DNA of 64,000 bases, taken from positions 2,017,501-2,081,500 of the forward strand of contig NC_041788.1 of NCBI RefSeq assembly GCF_900090045.1. Direction: 5' to 3'. The notes under the pieces are model-generated. The model was not told where the DNA came from. It did no database searches and saw nothing but the letters and a program-made list of their open reading frames with translations. This document shows positions 25,308 through 37,700 of the stretch, in pieces. Source of the DNA: Plasmodium malariae (Eukaryota; Apicomplexa; Aconoidasida; Haemosporida; Plasmodiidae). A program made the position numbers and the translations under genes. How positions within the stretch are numbered: the first letter of the stretch is position 1; each line of letters opens with the position of its first letter.

Positions 25308-26126
25308 TTAGGCTGTTCGGTATCGAAGTCTTGACAAGAGGAAATTTAAAAGTTCCTGTGGGTATATATACTCAATAACCTTTGATGGGTATAAACTATG
25401 TATTTCTTTATTATTTATATTATGTATAACCGATATATATAACTCATCTCCAACATTATGTAAATTTTTAATAACAATCCTATTTCCTTTGGACGTTTTT
25501 TTTCTTCTTATATATTTTTTAAAATCATTAACTTTAATATTTAAGTGTCCCGTTCTTCTTATATTGGATTCTTCTACCCATTGAGGAGATGCATTTTTTA
25601 AGCTAGCCAAGAATTCCATCTTCCTGTTTTTAATTCGAACGCTGTATACATCTTCTACATTTAATAACGCATTATCGTAATTGATTGTTATGGTTTCTTG
25701 TTTGATTGACTCATTATCTTCTTCGTCGCTTCTCTTAAAAGAATTATCTGAATGAGGAGATAAGTTTTTTTTATTTTCCATTTTGTTTGCTACACTTTTT
25801 TTATAATTTTTTTTCTTTGAAATTAAAGAATTTCTACCTTTCGATTTTGCGCCACTACTACCTTCTTCTTGCATAGATGGGGATAAAAGATGGTTTTTCA
25901 TATTTTTACTATCATTAATAGTTGTATCGTTTTTATTTAAATAGCTTGATTTTAAGTATTCCATTTTTTTTTTAAAGCTTGTTAAATGTACTAAGTTACT
26001 TTCCGGTTCCCATGTATTTTCATCATCTGAGTAACCCTTCCATTTAACTAAATATATGAAGCCATTTTTTTTTCTTTTTATTTCAAGTATATCACCTATT
26101 TCAAATTCTTCATCTGATCCTGTCAT
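25308..26126 (-). CDS. HP1: Heterochromatin protein 1 (HP1)
   Basis: Single exon, 272 residues. The N-terminal chromodomain (about residues 8-58) reads GDILEIKRKKNGFIYLVKWKGY followed by NTWEPESNL. The methyl-lysine aromatic cage is present as Phe8, Trp29 and Tyr32. A charged hinge with Lys/Ser-rich segments follows (about 60-150). The C-terminal chromoshadow domain (about 215-265) includes VGDELYISVIHNI and the dimer/PxVxL-groove region IEYIYPQELLNFLLSRL. In Plasmodium, HP1 binds H3K9me3 at subtelomeres and chromosome-internal islands. It silences var and other clonally variant genes and the sexual-commitment regulator ap2-g. The N-terminal sequence matches the known Plasmodium HP1 very closely from memory. 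It neighbours SET10. Confidence 0.97.
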   Translation of the reverse strand: MTGSDEEFEIGDILEIKRKKNGFIYLVKWKGYSDDENTWEPESNLVHLTSFKKKMEYLKSSYLNKNDTTINDSKNMKNHLLSPSMQEEGSSGAKSKGRNSLISKKKNYKKSVANKMENKKNLSPHSDNSFKRSDEEDNESIKQETITINYDNALLNVEDVYSVRIKNRKMEFLASLKNASPQWVEESNIRRTGHLNIKVNDFKKYIRRKKTSKGNRIVIKNLHNVGDELYISVIHNINNKEIHSLYPSKVIEYIYPQELLNFLLSRLRYRTA

Positions 26127-27563
26127 TTTTTCCCGTTAAATTTTATATATATAAATATATATAAATAATATTTTTACTTTTTTATATATATAAATATATA
26201 TGAATATATGAATAATTAAATAAATAAATAAATATATATATATAAATGATTTTATTATATAAATGTTTTTCTTTTCCTCTTTATCTTTAAAAAAAAATAT
26301 TTTGTTATTATTTGTACAAAACATATAGAATTTTTAAAAGTATATATATAGTAATATTCTTTTGCTTTTACGAAAAAAAAATGAAATATGAAATAAAAAT
26401 AAAATGAGATTTAAATTAAATATAAGAAATAAAATAAATATAAAATAAAAATAATGTTACGTAAAATAATATTACGTAAAAATAAAGTTATGTAAAAATA
26501 AAATTATGTAAAAATATAATTACGTAAAAATAAAATTACGTAAAAATAAAACTACGCAAAAATATATTTACATAAAAATGAAATAAAAAGTAAAAAATAA
26601 ATTAAGTAAAAAAAATAAAATAATATAAAATTTTCCTCTTTTTTTTCTGGTGTAACTTTAAAATATTATTATAAAAATTTTCACTTTGAAAATCTTAATT
26701 TTTCTTTTCTTTTTTTTTTTTTTATATCCTATTATTCATTATTATATATATAATTTGCGGCTTGTGAATATAACTTTTTACAATTTCAGAAGAAATATAA
26801 ATTTTCTCAAGTATACTTTTTTAAATGAAATATAATTAACACATTTTAATGAAAACTCTTTTTTTATTTTTTCTTGCAAAAAATATATATATATATATAT
26901 ATATATATAATAATAAATATGTATGTATGCAATATATTTTATTTTGAATAAAAATGTGTTTTTTTTTTTTTTTTTATTTACTATTATATACGTTAGAAAT
27001 TTGCTATAAAAAAAAAAAAATACAAAAGGTTAAATTTTAATGTGAAAAATAATTTATGAAACCTTCACGTATTACTACGGTATGCATATATGCATACAAG
27101 TATATAATTTTTTACATCAATTTTTTTTTTTTTTTTTTTTGGTAAATATCATATATATAAATATATATACATATACGGGTGTATGTAATGCATGTGTATG
27201 TGTTGCATATATGCAGTATGGATGTTTGTATGCATATATATAAAAAAAATATGTATGTATATATATATATATATATGCAAAGTGTTAAAAGTATGCGCAT
27301 ACATAGAAAATATATACACGTATATATATATGTACAAATAAATGTTTAATACGTTGTGTTTGTGTATGAAGAATATGTATACTTTTACAAAAATTTGATA
27401 TTATGTACAAATATGCATACGAATTTACACAAATATACATGTACAAATATTTTTACTTATGTATACATGTATGTATGCACAAATTTTTGTATATAAATAT
27501 TATATAAAAATATATATGTAAAAATATATGTATGTACATTTAAATATGTGTGTATTTAATATA

Positions 27564-27612
<49 letters not shown>

Positions 27613-28786
27613 TGTATTCGTACATTAGCACAATTAAAAGCGTGCTCGAATTCATTTCGAAACTTGGCTTCTCCTTGTTTTACTCTCTTTATTCTAGTTA
27701 AATTCCTTTTTTGGTGAAATTAAATATAAAAAATATTAAATATAAATTAAATAATATAAATCTAATAGCACAAAAAGGGCAAATACAAAAACTATATTTC
27801 GTTTGTTAAAAGATATGTATCGTCACTAAATATATTGTTGCAGTGGATTAAAAAAAAAAAAAAAAGAAAAAAATTTCGCTAAAAATATTGATGCAACTTT
27901 GGTTTTTTGTTCTCCGCTAAAATTCGGACATTATTTAAAACTTGTAAATTGTGTTCCTTTTTTTTTTTTTTTTTTTTTCAGTTGTAGTTGTATCAAGTGA
28001 AAATTATAGTAATACAACTTTTCCTCTTCGTATAATAATGTACGAATATATACATATAAATATAAATATGTATCTATACTTTTTTCCTTTTTTTGAAGTT
28101 TTATAATTGTATATTTTACATTAACTGTTCAAAAATAAACTGTTAATATAGTTCTTTTATCTATATATAAGAAGTATGGAAACTAAATATGCAAAATAGA
28201 AAATTGTGAATTAAAAAAAAAAAAAATTTATATAAGGTTAAAACATATGTAAAATGAATGTTTTAGTAATTGATTAAAATTAAAATTCAAAAAAAAATTG
28301 ATAAAAGAAAGAGAAAATGATCTATTGTTCATCATAAGATACTAATATAGCAATAATTGTTTTATTTTATTATTCTATTTTATTATTATTTTTTCTTTGA
28401 TTTTAAAAAAAAATATAATGTGCATTAACATTTTTATTCCTAACCAAATAAAAAAAAAAAAAAAAAACAACAATAACGTGTTTATATACATGTACATATA
28501 TATGTATAAATGTATATATATTATAATGTCGCGATAAAAAATGCGTACACTTTTGCAATGTATACGAAAAAAATAAATATGCAAAGATTTCTATAATATA
28601 GAATTAGAATTAAGTGCAAGAAAAAATTCTTTAATTTTTTTTTTTTAAACATTTTAAAATCTAATGTTAATTAATAACACATTTTTTTATATTATATTTT
28701 TTTTTTTTTTTAGTTCAAACGGGTAACATTTTTCATGTTACATACTTTTGCCACTTAATGTATTTTTATGTATAAGAATTACACTA

Positions 28787-28850
28787 CATTTATTTTAATT
28801 TGTTTTTGTTTTGAACTACATTTATTTTAATTTGTTTTTGTTTTGAAAAT
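28787..28850. repeat. Direct duplication of a 31-bp unit
   Basis: The unit ACTACATTTATTTTAATTTG plus TTTTTGTTTTG occurs twice in direct contact, without visible change. It lies in the gene-free region between HP1 and SET10. Confidence 0.85.
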
Positions 28851-30039
28851 ATTATTATAATACATTATAATCTGTTCATATAATGCAATAAATTATATGG
28901 TCATCTTTTGATATAATTTTTAAAAGAATGTTAAATTCTTGTGTTTACTTGCATATTTATTTTAATTTTATAAATTCTTAAAAATTGCTCTTTATATCTA
29001 ATAAGGACTAGAAAACAGATGACAAATCTTAAAATGCATAAAAATAATTATAAAGAATAGAAGAAATCCAAAATAGTATTATGAAAATGCAATAAAAAAA
29101 AATTATTTTTTTCCTTCGAAATTTACAAATTTTCCACTTGTATTATACTTTTTAAAAATAAATATTCGTATTTATAATATTCAAAAAGTTTTAAACTCTT
29201 CGAGAGCAATGATTTATCATTTTTGTTATTTTATTTTGAAAATAAAAAAATAAAATAATGTATTTCTTTTTTTATAACTTTTTAATTAGCTTATTTTAAT
29301 GTATAACATTAGCGTTATATATAGCGTATGCAAAATATCATTCCTAAATTAACAGCAACAACTTTCGAACACTATTATTCATTGTGAGAATGCATATTTA
29401 TATATTTTTTTTTTATAATGAAATTGTAATGTGCACATTTAATGTATATATGAAAAAAATCTTCTTTTCAAATATTTCAACCAATAAAAAAAGAAAAAAA
29501 AGTTTGACGTAAAAATAAAAATTAAAAAAGAATTACATTAATGGAAGAAATGTGGAATAAAGAGGTAAAACTCAAAAAATCACTGAACTAACTTCAAAAT
29601 GTATAATAAGCACTTAGCATACTAGCACATGTGTTAATAGTAACATGACAATAATATTATTACTACTAATTACGATAAAATTCGCATAAATTAATAACTG
29701 GAACATATATTGGAACAACTACAGTAAAATTAAAAAAATGATAATTTTTGCGAGACTTTCAAACAAAATAAAATAAATAAATGAATAATTAAATGAATTA
29801 AAGAATAAATAAATAAATATAAATATATATATATATATATATATTATACATATGCTTCAAAATTAAAGTATTCTCGTTTATTTAATAATAAGTTTACATG
29901 TGAAATAATAAAACAGAAGACGGAAATAATGGGATAATATGTAAACTTAATAAAGGAAAATTAGTGGAGTAACTAAGATAAGTAAAATGCTTAAAAATTC
30001 CAAAATTTTCAAATAAAGGAACAAAAATTAGAAAAATTA

Positions 30040-30245
30040 GTTAATTAGCAATATGGATAAAATTATTCAAATAATTAAAGTTCACAAAATGGATAAAATT
30101 ATCCAAATGAGTAAAATTAGCAAAATTGGTAATATTATTCATATAAGTCAAATTATCCTAATAAATAAAATCAGTGAAGTGGGAAAATTTATCCAAATGT
30201 GTAAAATTATAAAAATGTGTAAAATAATCAAAATTTACAATTAGC
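30040..30245. repeat. Degenerate AAAATTATCCAAAT-type tandem repeat
   Basis: Repeated units of about 15-30 bp share the pattern GTAAAATTA(T/G)C(A/C)AAAT. They create a spurious 63-codon Ile/Lys/Met open frame on the plus strand. I read it as a decayed minisatellite, not a gene. Confidence 0.6.
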
Positions 30246-31771
30246 AAAAGTAGGAATTTATGTAAAACGAGGAAGAATTAAAAAAAATAAAAAAAGTATA
30301 AAAGACATAAAATATATTTGTTCATACATAATAAAGCAATACATTCTTTTAGCATTGTTTTAAAATGCATATGTGAACATATTTTACATTTTTACAAATG
30401 TCTCTTTTATTTTTACTTTAATTATAATATCATCACATTTTATGTTACCTTTTACTCGTTTAGCACAAAAACTAACGAGTTTTAAAAAAGATACTTATAA
30501 AAATAGTTAAAAAATTATATAAGTTTTACCCGTCAAAGATTTCAAAAAAAAAAAAATATATTATATATATATATATATATATTGAATTTGTAAAAATTCA
30601 TATTGTATTTTACGCACTATATTTTCCTTTCTTTATTACAATAATAATTAAATGACTTAAAATTAAATATGCACCTTTTCAAGAAAACAAAACACACCAA
30701 AAAAAAATTATTACGTTTTCTTTAAACCCGTATTTAAAAAAAAAAGATTAATGATTTTAATGAGCATAAAAAATAATAGAAAAAAATTAAAAACTACACA
30801 AAGCAAATTTTTTTTTTTAATGAAAAGGTATAATTAAAAGGGATGAGCATATAGTTCCGCATATCAAAAATGCACAAAATGTGCATACACATATATACAC
30901 ACATATACGTACATATATATATATATATGTAATATATTTGCCAACTTTTTGTTCTACTAAGGTTTATTGAGAACAATTCATTTTTTTTTTTCTTTTTTCT
31001 ATTCCCAGTTGTTTAAGAAATAATAAAAAAAAACAAAAATTAGAGAAAAAGAAAAAAAAAACATAACAAAAGGAACAATCGAGAGGTATTTAAAATTATT
31101 TTATTTTATATATTTTTTATTTTATTAAGTAGAATACTCTTACACTGATGTAATTTGGATTTTCCGAAGAAAAAGAAACTTTCTATTTTTATTTTTTTTA
31201 AGGTCATATGTACATAAATATATATATATATATATACTGTTTCCTTTTTTACACCTACTACCTATAATTTCGTTCTTTTTTTTTTTTATCATTTTTTGTT
31301 GCTTTCCTTAAAAAAAATAAAATGCAATAAATGTTTTAGCTCTTAATTATTACCGTTATAAATACTAATTATTCTTAAAACAACTACATTTAAAATGCCC
31401 TTATCAGTAGGTTGCTAAAAATTTGTGGAATATGTGTGAAACAATAAACAAAAAAAAAAAATTAAAAAAAAAAAAAAAAATAGTTTTAAATTTATCACTA
31501 GGAAATAGGAAATAATTTTGTGTAAACTGTTTTTTCATGCATTAATTACGTGGAGTTATTTTATTATTCTTAATTTTTAATCAATAAATGGTGGAAAACT
31601 GTGCTACACCCATTTTTCCTTTAAGTACATTTCTTCTTGTAAATAGTACAAATACATATATATATATTATGTACCCACGTACATTTTTTTTAAAGATGAA
31701 ATTACTTGCCGAAATTGCTTACAATAAAACTTTAAAAAATTTCTAAAATATATGAAAAAAAAAAAAAAAAA

Positions 31772-34700
31772 TTAGAACTTTTGTTTTTTTTTTTTTAAAG
31801 AACTCTCTTCCTGTGCATGTTTCTGTCTTTTATTAACACTGTTATTATTACTATTATATTCGCAATTACTTTTTCTTTTTCTTTTTTCAATTTTTAATTC
31901 TAAGGAGCAATTATTTAACTTAATATCTTTTTTAAAATAGGGGTTGAACAGCTCTTTGAAGTTACTAGCTAAAGGGTATTCCAAATTATTTGTTGACTGT
32001 TTTAAAAGTTCTTGAAATAAGAAGGAAGGGGTAATCCATTCAACATCACCATCTTCATATGTAACAACGAAAAAATTATTATCATGCTCATCCTTTATTT
32101 GTTCTGTAACAGTTCCTACAAAGGTACCATTAGTAAATTCTCTTTGAAATTTTGTTTTCCCCAGTTCAACTCCAAAAAGGGGAATAAAATTGCTTATTTT
32201 ATACCTGTTATGAAAATAGTCGAAGTTCTTTTTTTCACTGTTCCATATTTCGTTAGTAGTCCCTAGGTTTTCATTCTCATTTTCGTTCTCCTCATTATTG
32301 TTATTCTTCTCGTTATAGTCATTATTGTCATTGTTATTGTTATCGTTATCCTTCTCATTATCGTTGTCGCCCTCGTTATTTTTGTCATTCTCGTTCTCCT
32401 TATTTTTTCCGTTCTCATTTTCATAATATTCACTATTCGTATTTTTATTATCTGCAGAGTTACTATCGGTATGCCGGTTGGGCATGGTCGTATTTTCATC
32501 TCTATAAACATCGTGCGTTTCGTTTACACTACATTCCTGATCTTTATTAGTTGATTTTCTATTTATCATACTGTTTCGATGCTGGTTAATCCTAAATTGA
32601 CTCAAATTGTTACACCGTTCTTTACTGTAATCATAATTATCACGTATGCGTTTATGAAATAATAAACTGGATTCCTCTTTCTTATCAGTATAATAGCCTG
32701 TATAATTCATTCTATCATCATTTAAGGGAGGAGTATTCCCAGTTATAATATTGTTATCTTTTTCATTCTTATCATCACTTAATGCGGTAATAATAACTTC
32801 GTAAAATGGCTTCTCTTCCTCCATGTGGTTTTTGTTAGAAAAGGCACTACTACTACTTACTTTATTAGGTGTAACAGAATTATTAAATTTTATTGCTATG
32901 TTGTTTTCATTATTGCCCTTATCCTTGAATGTATCTCCACCACTTGTAATCATGTGTTGAATATATGCTCCATTTAATTCTTTTTTTCTATATTCTTTGA
33001 TGGTATTTGCTAATTCTCTTATAACTAATTGTATGCATTCGCTAGAAGTTTTAAACAAATCCTCTTCACTCAGTCCATCGTTGTAATTTGCCTCGAAATG
33101 CATTTTCGTAACTCTACAAATAATTGCCTTAGATAAATCATGATGTTTTTTGTAACAATTAGAACATACAGATAACTTTTTTAAATGGTCATTTAAGGGT
33201 AAGGAAGGTTGATTTGTGCTTAAGCCCTTTTCAAAATCTTTTATTAAAGAAAATCCAAAAAATTTTTTACTTAACTTCATCATATAGTTGCAACATAGGT
33301 TACTGATATTACCATTATTCCCCCTATTATTCTTTTCGTTTTTTTTTATATCCTTCAAATTTTTAACTATCATATTTGACTTACTATACAATACTTGTTC
33401 GTATGTACTTGACATACTATTATAATTTATTTCATCCGATATCCTTTTACCTAGGTTAACACAAACATCATTAGTTTCACCCATCATATTAACCTTATTC
33501 TTATCTATCTGTATATTATAACTTGAATCGTTCGATAACTTATCACTGTATTTTTTATCATCCACTAACTCTTGTTGCTTTTCTTCTATTTTTACGAAAC
33601 TATCACCTTGTGTTTTCTGCTGAACAGTAGATGAACCGATAGAGGCGGCAAAAGTAGAAGCTGTATCAGCAGCTAAGGCAGATATAGAAGCAGCAGGGGG
33701 ACGGAAAAACTCTTCTTCTCCTAATTTTGTGACAATGTTTTCAATAAATTTTTTACTTTTCAATAAATAATTAATCGTTTTTTTCCTTATTTTCATTGTA
33801 CGTTTGACACCTTCGTTATTGAGAAAGGTATCAACCCTCTCCCTGCTTACTAACAAATCCTCAATTTTTTTTTTATATTCAACAAGTAAATGAAGTTCAT
33901 AACTATCTTTCAATAGATAATTAATTTGTTCATCTTTAAAATTAAAATCTCCATATTCTTTAGTATCTAATAAGTTAACTTCATTTTCTTTTTTTTGTAA
34001 AAACTCATTTAGTAATTCTCTGTTTTTTATTAAGTGATCTATGTTTTCCTTACATTGCAGTAATCTTCTTATTTTTTCGAAACCTGTTGAACAATTTTCA
34101 TCATTACTTCTGTTATTTCCATTGTTGTCAATCTTTTCATTATTGTCGTTCCTTTCATTACTATTGTTGTTTCCATTTTCATGTTCGATCAAGGTACTAG
34201 GTTGACTATTATTCTGACTAGCTAATAAATCATTTGCATTTTTTTTTGAATTATCCACCGATGATATATCATTAAAAAAATCAATCAACTTCTTGTGATT
34301 TTCTTTTTCAATATGTTGTAGAAATTCTTTTTGATTAATTATATTCATACAGAGCTGAACACAACTAGAGCAAAACCAGTCATAATTTTCATTAACTTCT
34401 GTATATAATTTATGAACACATTTTAAGTGATATACATGATTACATCCTGAACAGTAAATAAAATTACCACAATCCGTATTCACATTATGCATACATAAAT
34501 TACATGTAGTATGAGTTTTTAATAAATTATATTTTTCTACAATATCATCTATACCATTAAAATATTTCTCTTTGCACAAATTTAATTTAATTAATCTATG
34601 CTCATAACAATTTTTAATAAAACTGTTTAAACATATATCATTAACTTTTTCAAACCACTCAAATCCAAAGTCAGCGAATATTTCTTCCCCTGTGTTTATT

Positions 34701-37700
34701 TCTACACCTGGAATGGACGTTAAAATGATGTGAGGCCATCCATCAAGGTATACTAATTGCCATTCGGCATTTATTCTGAAATCATAGTTATTAAAAATTG
34801 AACATGTTTTATAATGATTCACTAAAGACATTTCATTAAACATATATGACGAATCAACAGCATATGTATAATTATCTGGAAGTATAACCAAATTGTTTAA
34901 TCCCTTCGCTTTTTTATTGAAACATGATGTTTTGGACTTCTTTCCCTTGTTCGCTTTATCTGTGAGATTATTATTTTGTATGTTCATCAAATTGGAATAG
35001 ATTTTTTCTTTTTCATTCTTTCTTATATTATTAGTTATTTCCTCATCGCACTCTTTATCCTCATTTACAACACTCTGTCGATCGTTCCCACACCCCTCGA
35101 TTCTTTCGAAATTATTTCTTAAGTAATTACCACTATGCCTATTGCTGTTATTGTCATTGTTACCACTACTATTATGGTTGAAGTTATTGTTACTGTTATC
35201 AACAGTGCTGTTACTACTGTTAATGTTACTGTTATGATCGCTGCTGTCGCTCACAGTACACGGTACGTTTTCGCTGCAGCCTTCCTCCTCATCCGATTCT
35301 ATTTCATTAATAAAAACTACATTCTTCTTATCATTAAATACCTTCTTATTGAACGTTAGAGCAAACATATATTGGTGCTTTTCCTGGGATAACTCTCTAT
35401 TATTCGCAACAAAACCTGTGTACTCACCAAAAATTACTCGATCATCTGTTGAGCTTATCTTTTTACCTGTATAAAGAATAGAATAACAGTCTTCAGTATA
35501 TGGAGTACATAATCGTACTGGATGTTTATGATCTTTTAACTCCACTATTTTTATATATGGATGTATTCTACCATGTAATAATGTATCGTATATTTCCTCA
35601 TATAACTTCTTATTCCTATTTTTATATATTGCATTGTGTTGGTTATCAAAAAATGGGGCATGAATAAATGGTGTCCATTCCGTTCTATTATTTGACCAAC
35701 CACAACCAAAATATCCCGATTTGGAATTATAAAATTTCTTTATTTTGTGACTAAAATAAACTCTTTCAATTTTTGAATCCTCTGACAACACTTGAGTCTT
35801 TACATACCTTTTATTTCTCTTTTTTGCAATATCTTCTATTTTACAAAAAATCATTTTCTTTTGTTCTAGTATTTTGTTAACTTGTTTCATTCTTAATGTT
35901 TCTTGCATTTTTTCTTCATGTCTTTCATCTTTATCTCTCTTATTCACAGACTTTATGGAATTCCCACGCATAATATTTAAATCGATAACAATTTTTCCTT
36001 GATCCTGTAATTTCTTCTTCTTCCTTAAATATTTTTTATAATTTGAATCATCCGTTGAATATGATTCATTATCACTTGGATTATAATAAGATTCTTCTTC
36101 ATTAGACGATTTTTTTACAGATTCTTTTTTCTCGTTTATTTCATATTTATTAAGACCAGTTATTACTTCATCTAACACACAATCTTTGTCATCCAATTCT
36201 CCGGTTATTCCATCGTCTTTGCTCATTTCTTCCGATGCACTAGCGCGTTTTAAAATTTCTGAACCGTTCATATGTTTTATATTATCAGAATGATTCATGT
36301 TTTCTACTTTTTCCAATTTGTTCCCAGGTCCAATATATTCCATTGCTTCATTTCTTTCCCTTTCCTCTGAAATAGTAACGTTTTTCAATTCTGAACAAAT
36401 TGCGTTAGCACAGTTCTCATGGGACGTACCATCCGTTTCCTCCCCCTTGGGCATACATGACCATGTGGTCCTTTTCATATGGCCCTTTTCAACTTCTTTC
36501 CCATGTTTTTCATTAGAATTACCTTCCCGATTTAGGTCCACATTTGCTGCTACATCGGTATCTGTGCAGTATATGGTATCATTTGCCTCTTTTTTTTTTG
36601 TTGCACTTACGTTTTTATTGGACAATGAATGGAAGCTATTTCTACTATTTTTACTTTTTTGAGAACTACGTTTTTTTGTCTCCTTATTTTTATTATACGA
36701 GTCGGAATTATAATTCTTTCCATAAGAATTTCTTGTCAAAGATTTATTTTGCGTACTAAAATATTTTTTTTTATTTATATTTTTATATGTACTTATATCT
36801 TTGTTCTCATTTTTAAGGGTTTGAAAACTTTGACTATTATATTTTAATTTATCATTATCATAAATACGTGATTTACTATATTTATTAACTTTTTCAAATG
36901 TATTACTCTTTTTAAAGGGATAAATTTTTTGAAAGACATTACTACGTTTATCATTGTTCATATCTTTAGTATGCTCAAATATTGTTTTCATAATTTTTTC
37001 ATTTGATTTTCTACTTATAGAGGTTAATTCTGATTTGTACTTGCTTACAACTATAATTCCATCCCTATGATTTTTTTTTCTCTTTTCAAAATTATCTTTT
37101 TCACTTAGATTATCATTTTCTATATGATCTTCCATTTCTTCAGTAATGTACTTATTACTATAAATATCACTACTATCATTATTATTGTTACTATTGTTAC
37201 TACTGTTACTGTTGTTATTGTTGTTACTGTTACCACTGTTACAATTATTGTTGTTACTGTTGTTATTGCTACTACTATTGTTTCTATTACTATTATTATT
37301 AATGTAAGTATCACCTAAAAACATCTTAGCTTTAGAACTATTCTGACTATCTGCATATATGTGTAATACACTCTTTAAGCATTTAAAACAGTGGAAAATA
37401 TTTTCAGGTGTTTTTCCATCGTTTAATCTATCTTTATTTAATCGTTCCTTACTTAAAAAGAAAGAAACAAACTTATATAAATTTGAACTCCTTCTAACTC
37501 TTAATCCATTAATAATTTCATTTTTTCCTTCTTCAGTTAAAAAAGGTTTATAGTTTGATCTGCCTAAAGCATTGCATATGTCTAAAAAAAAGTCTACACC
37601 ATATGTTTCTACATTGTAGTAGTACTCGAACTTTTTCCCATTATATTCCTCCATTTTTTTTTTTGATTCATTACATGTACAATTAATTTTATTAATGTCA

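Larger units (their letters stand above)
26127..31771. other. 5.6-kb gene-free AT-rich region upstream of HP1
   Basis: It lies between the HP1 start (-) and the SET10 stop (-), so it should carry the HP1 promoter and 5' UTR and the SET10 3' region. It is almost entirely A/T, with ACGTAAAAATAAAAT-type repeats (26455-26580), (TA)n tracts (26886-26908, 27570-27608), a duplicated 31-bp unit at 28787-28850, and degenerate AAAATTAT..CAAAT repeats at 30040-30245. Open frames here are short and repeat-derived. A long non-coding RNA cannot be excluded from sequence. Confidence 0.5.

Noticed and set aside
29541..29563. Possible first exon (MEEMWNKE followed by GTAAAA)
   Set aside because: No downstream segment with coding character and matching phase was found.
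26127..31771. Centromere
   Set aside because: The region is very AT-rich and gene-free, but I see no extended ordered tandem array of the kind expected in a Plasmodium centromere.
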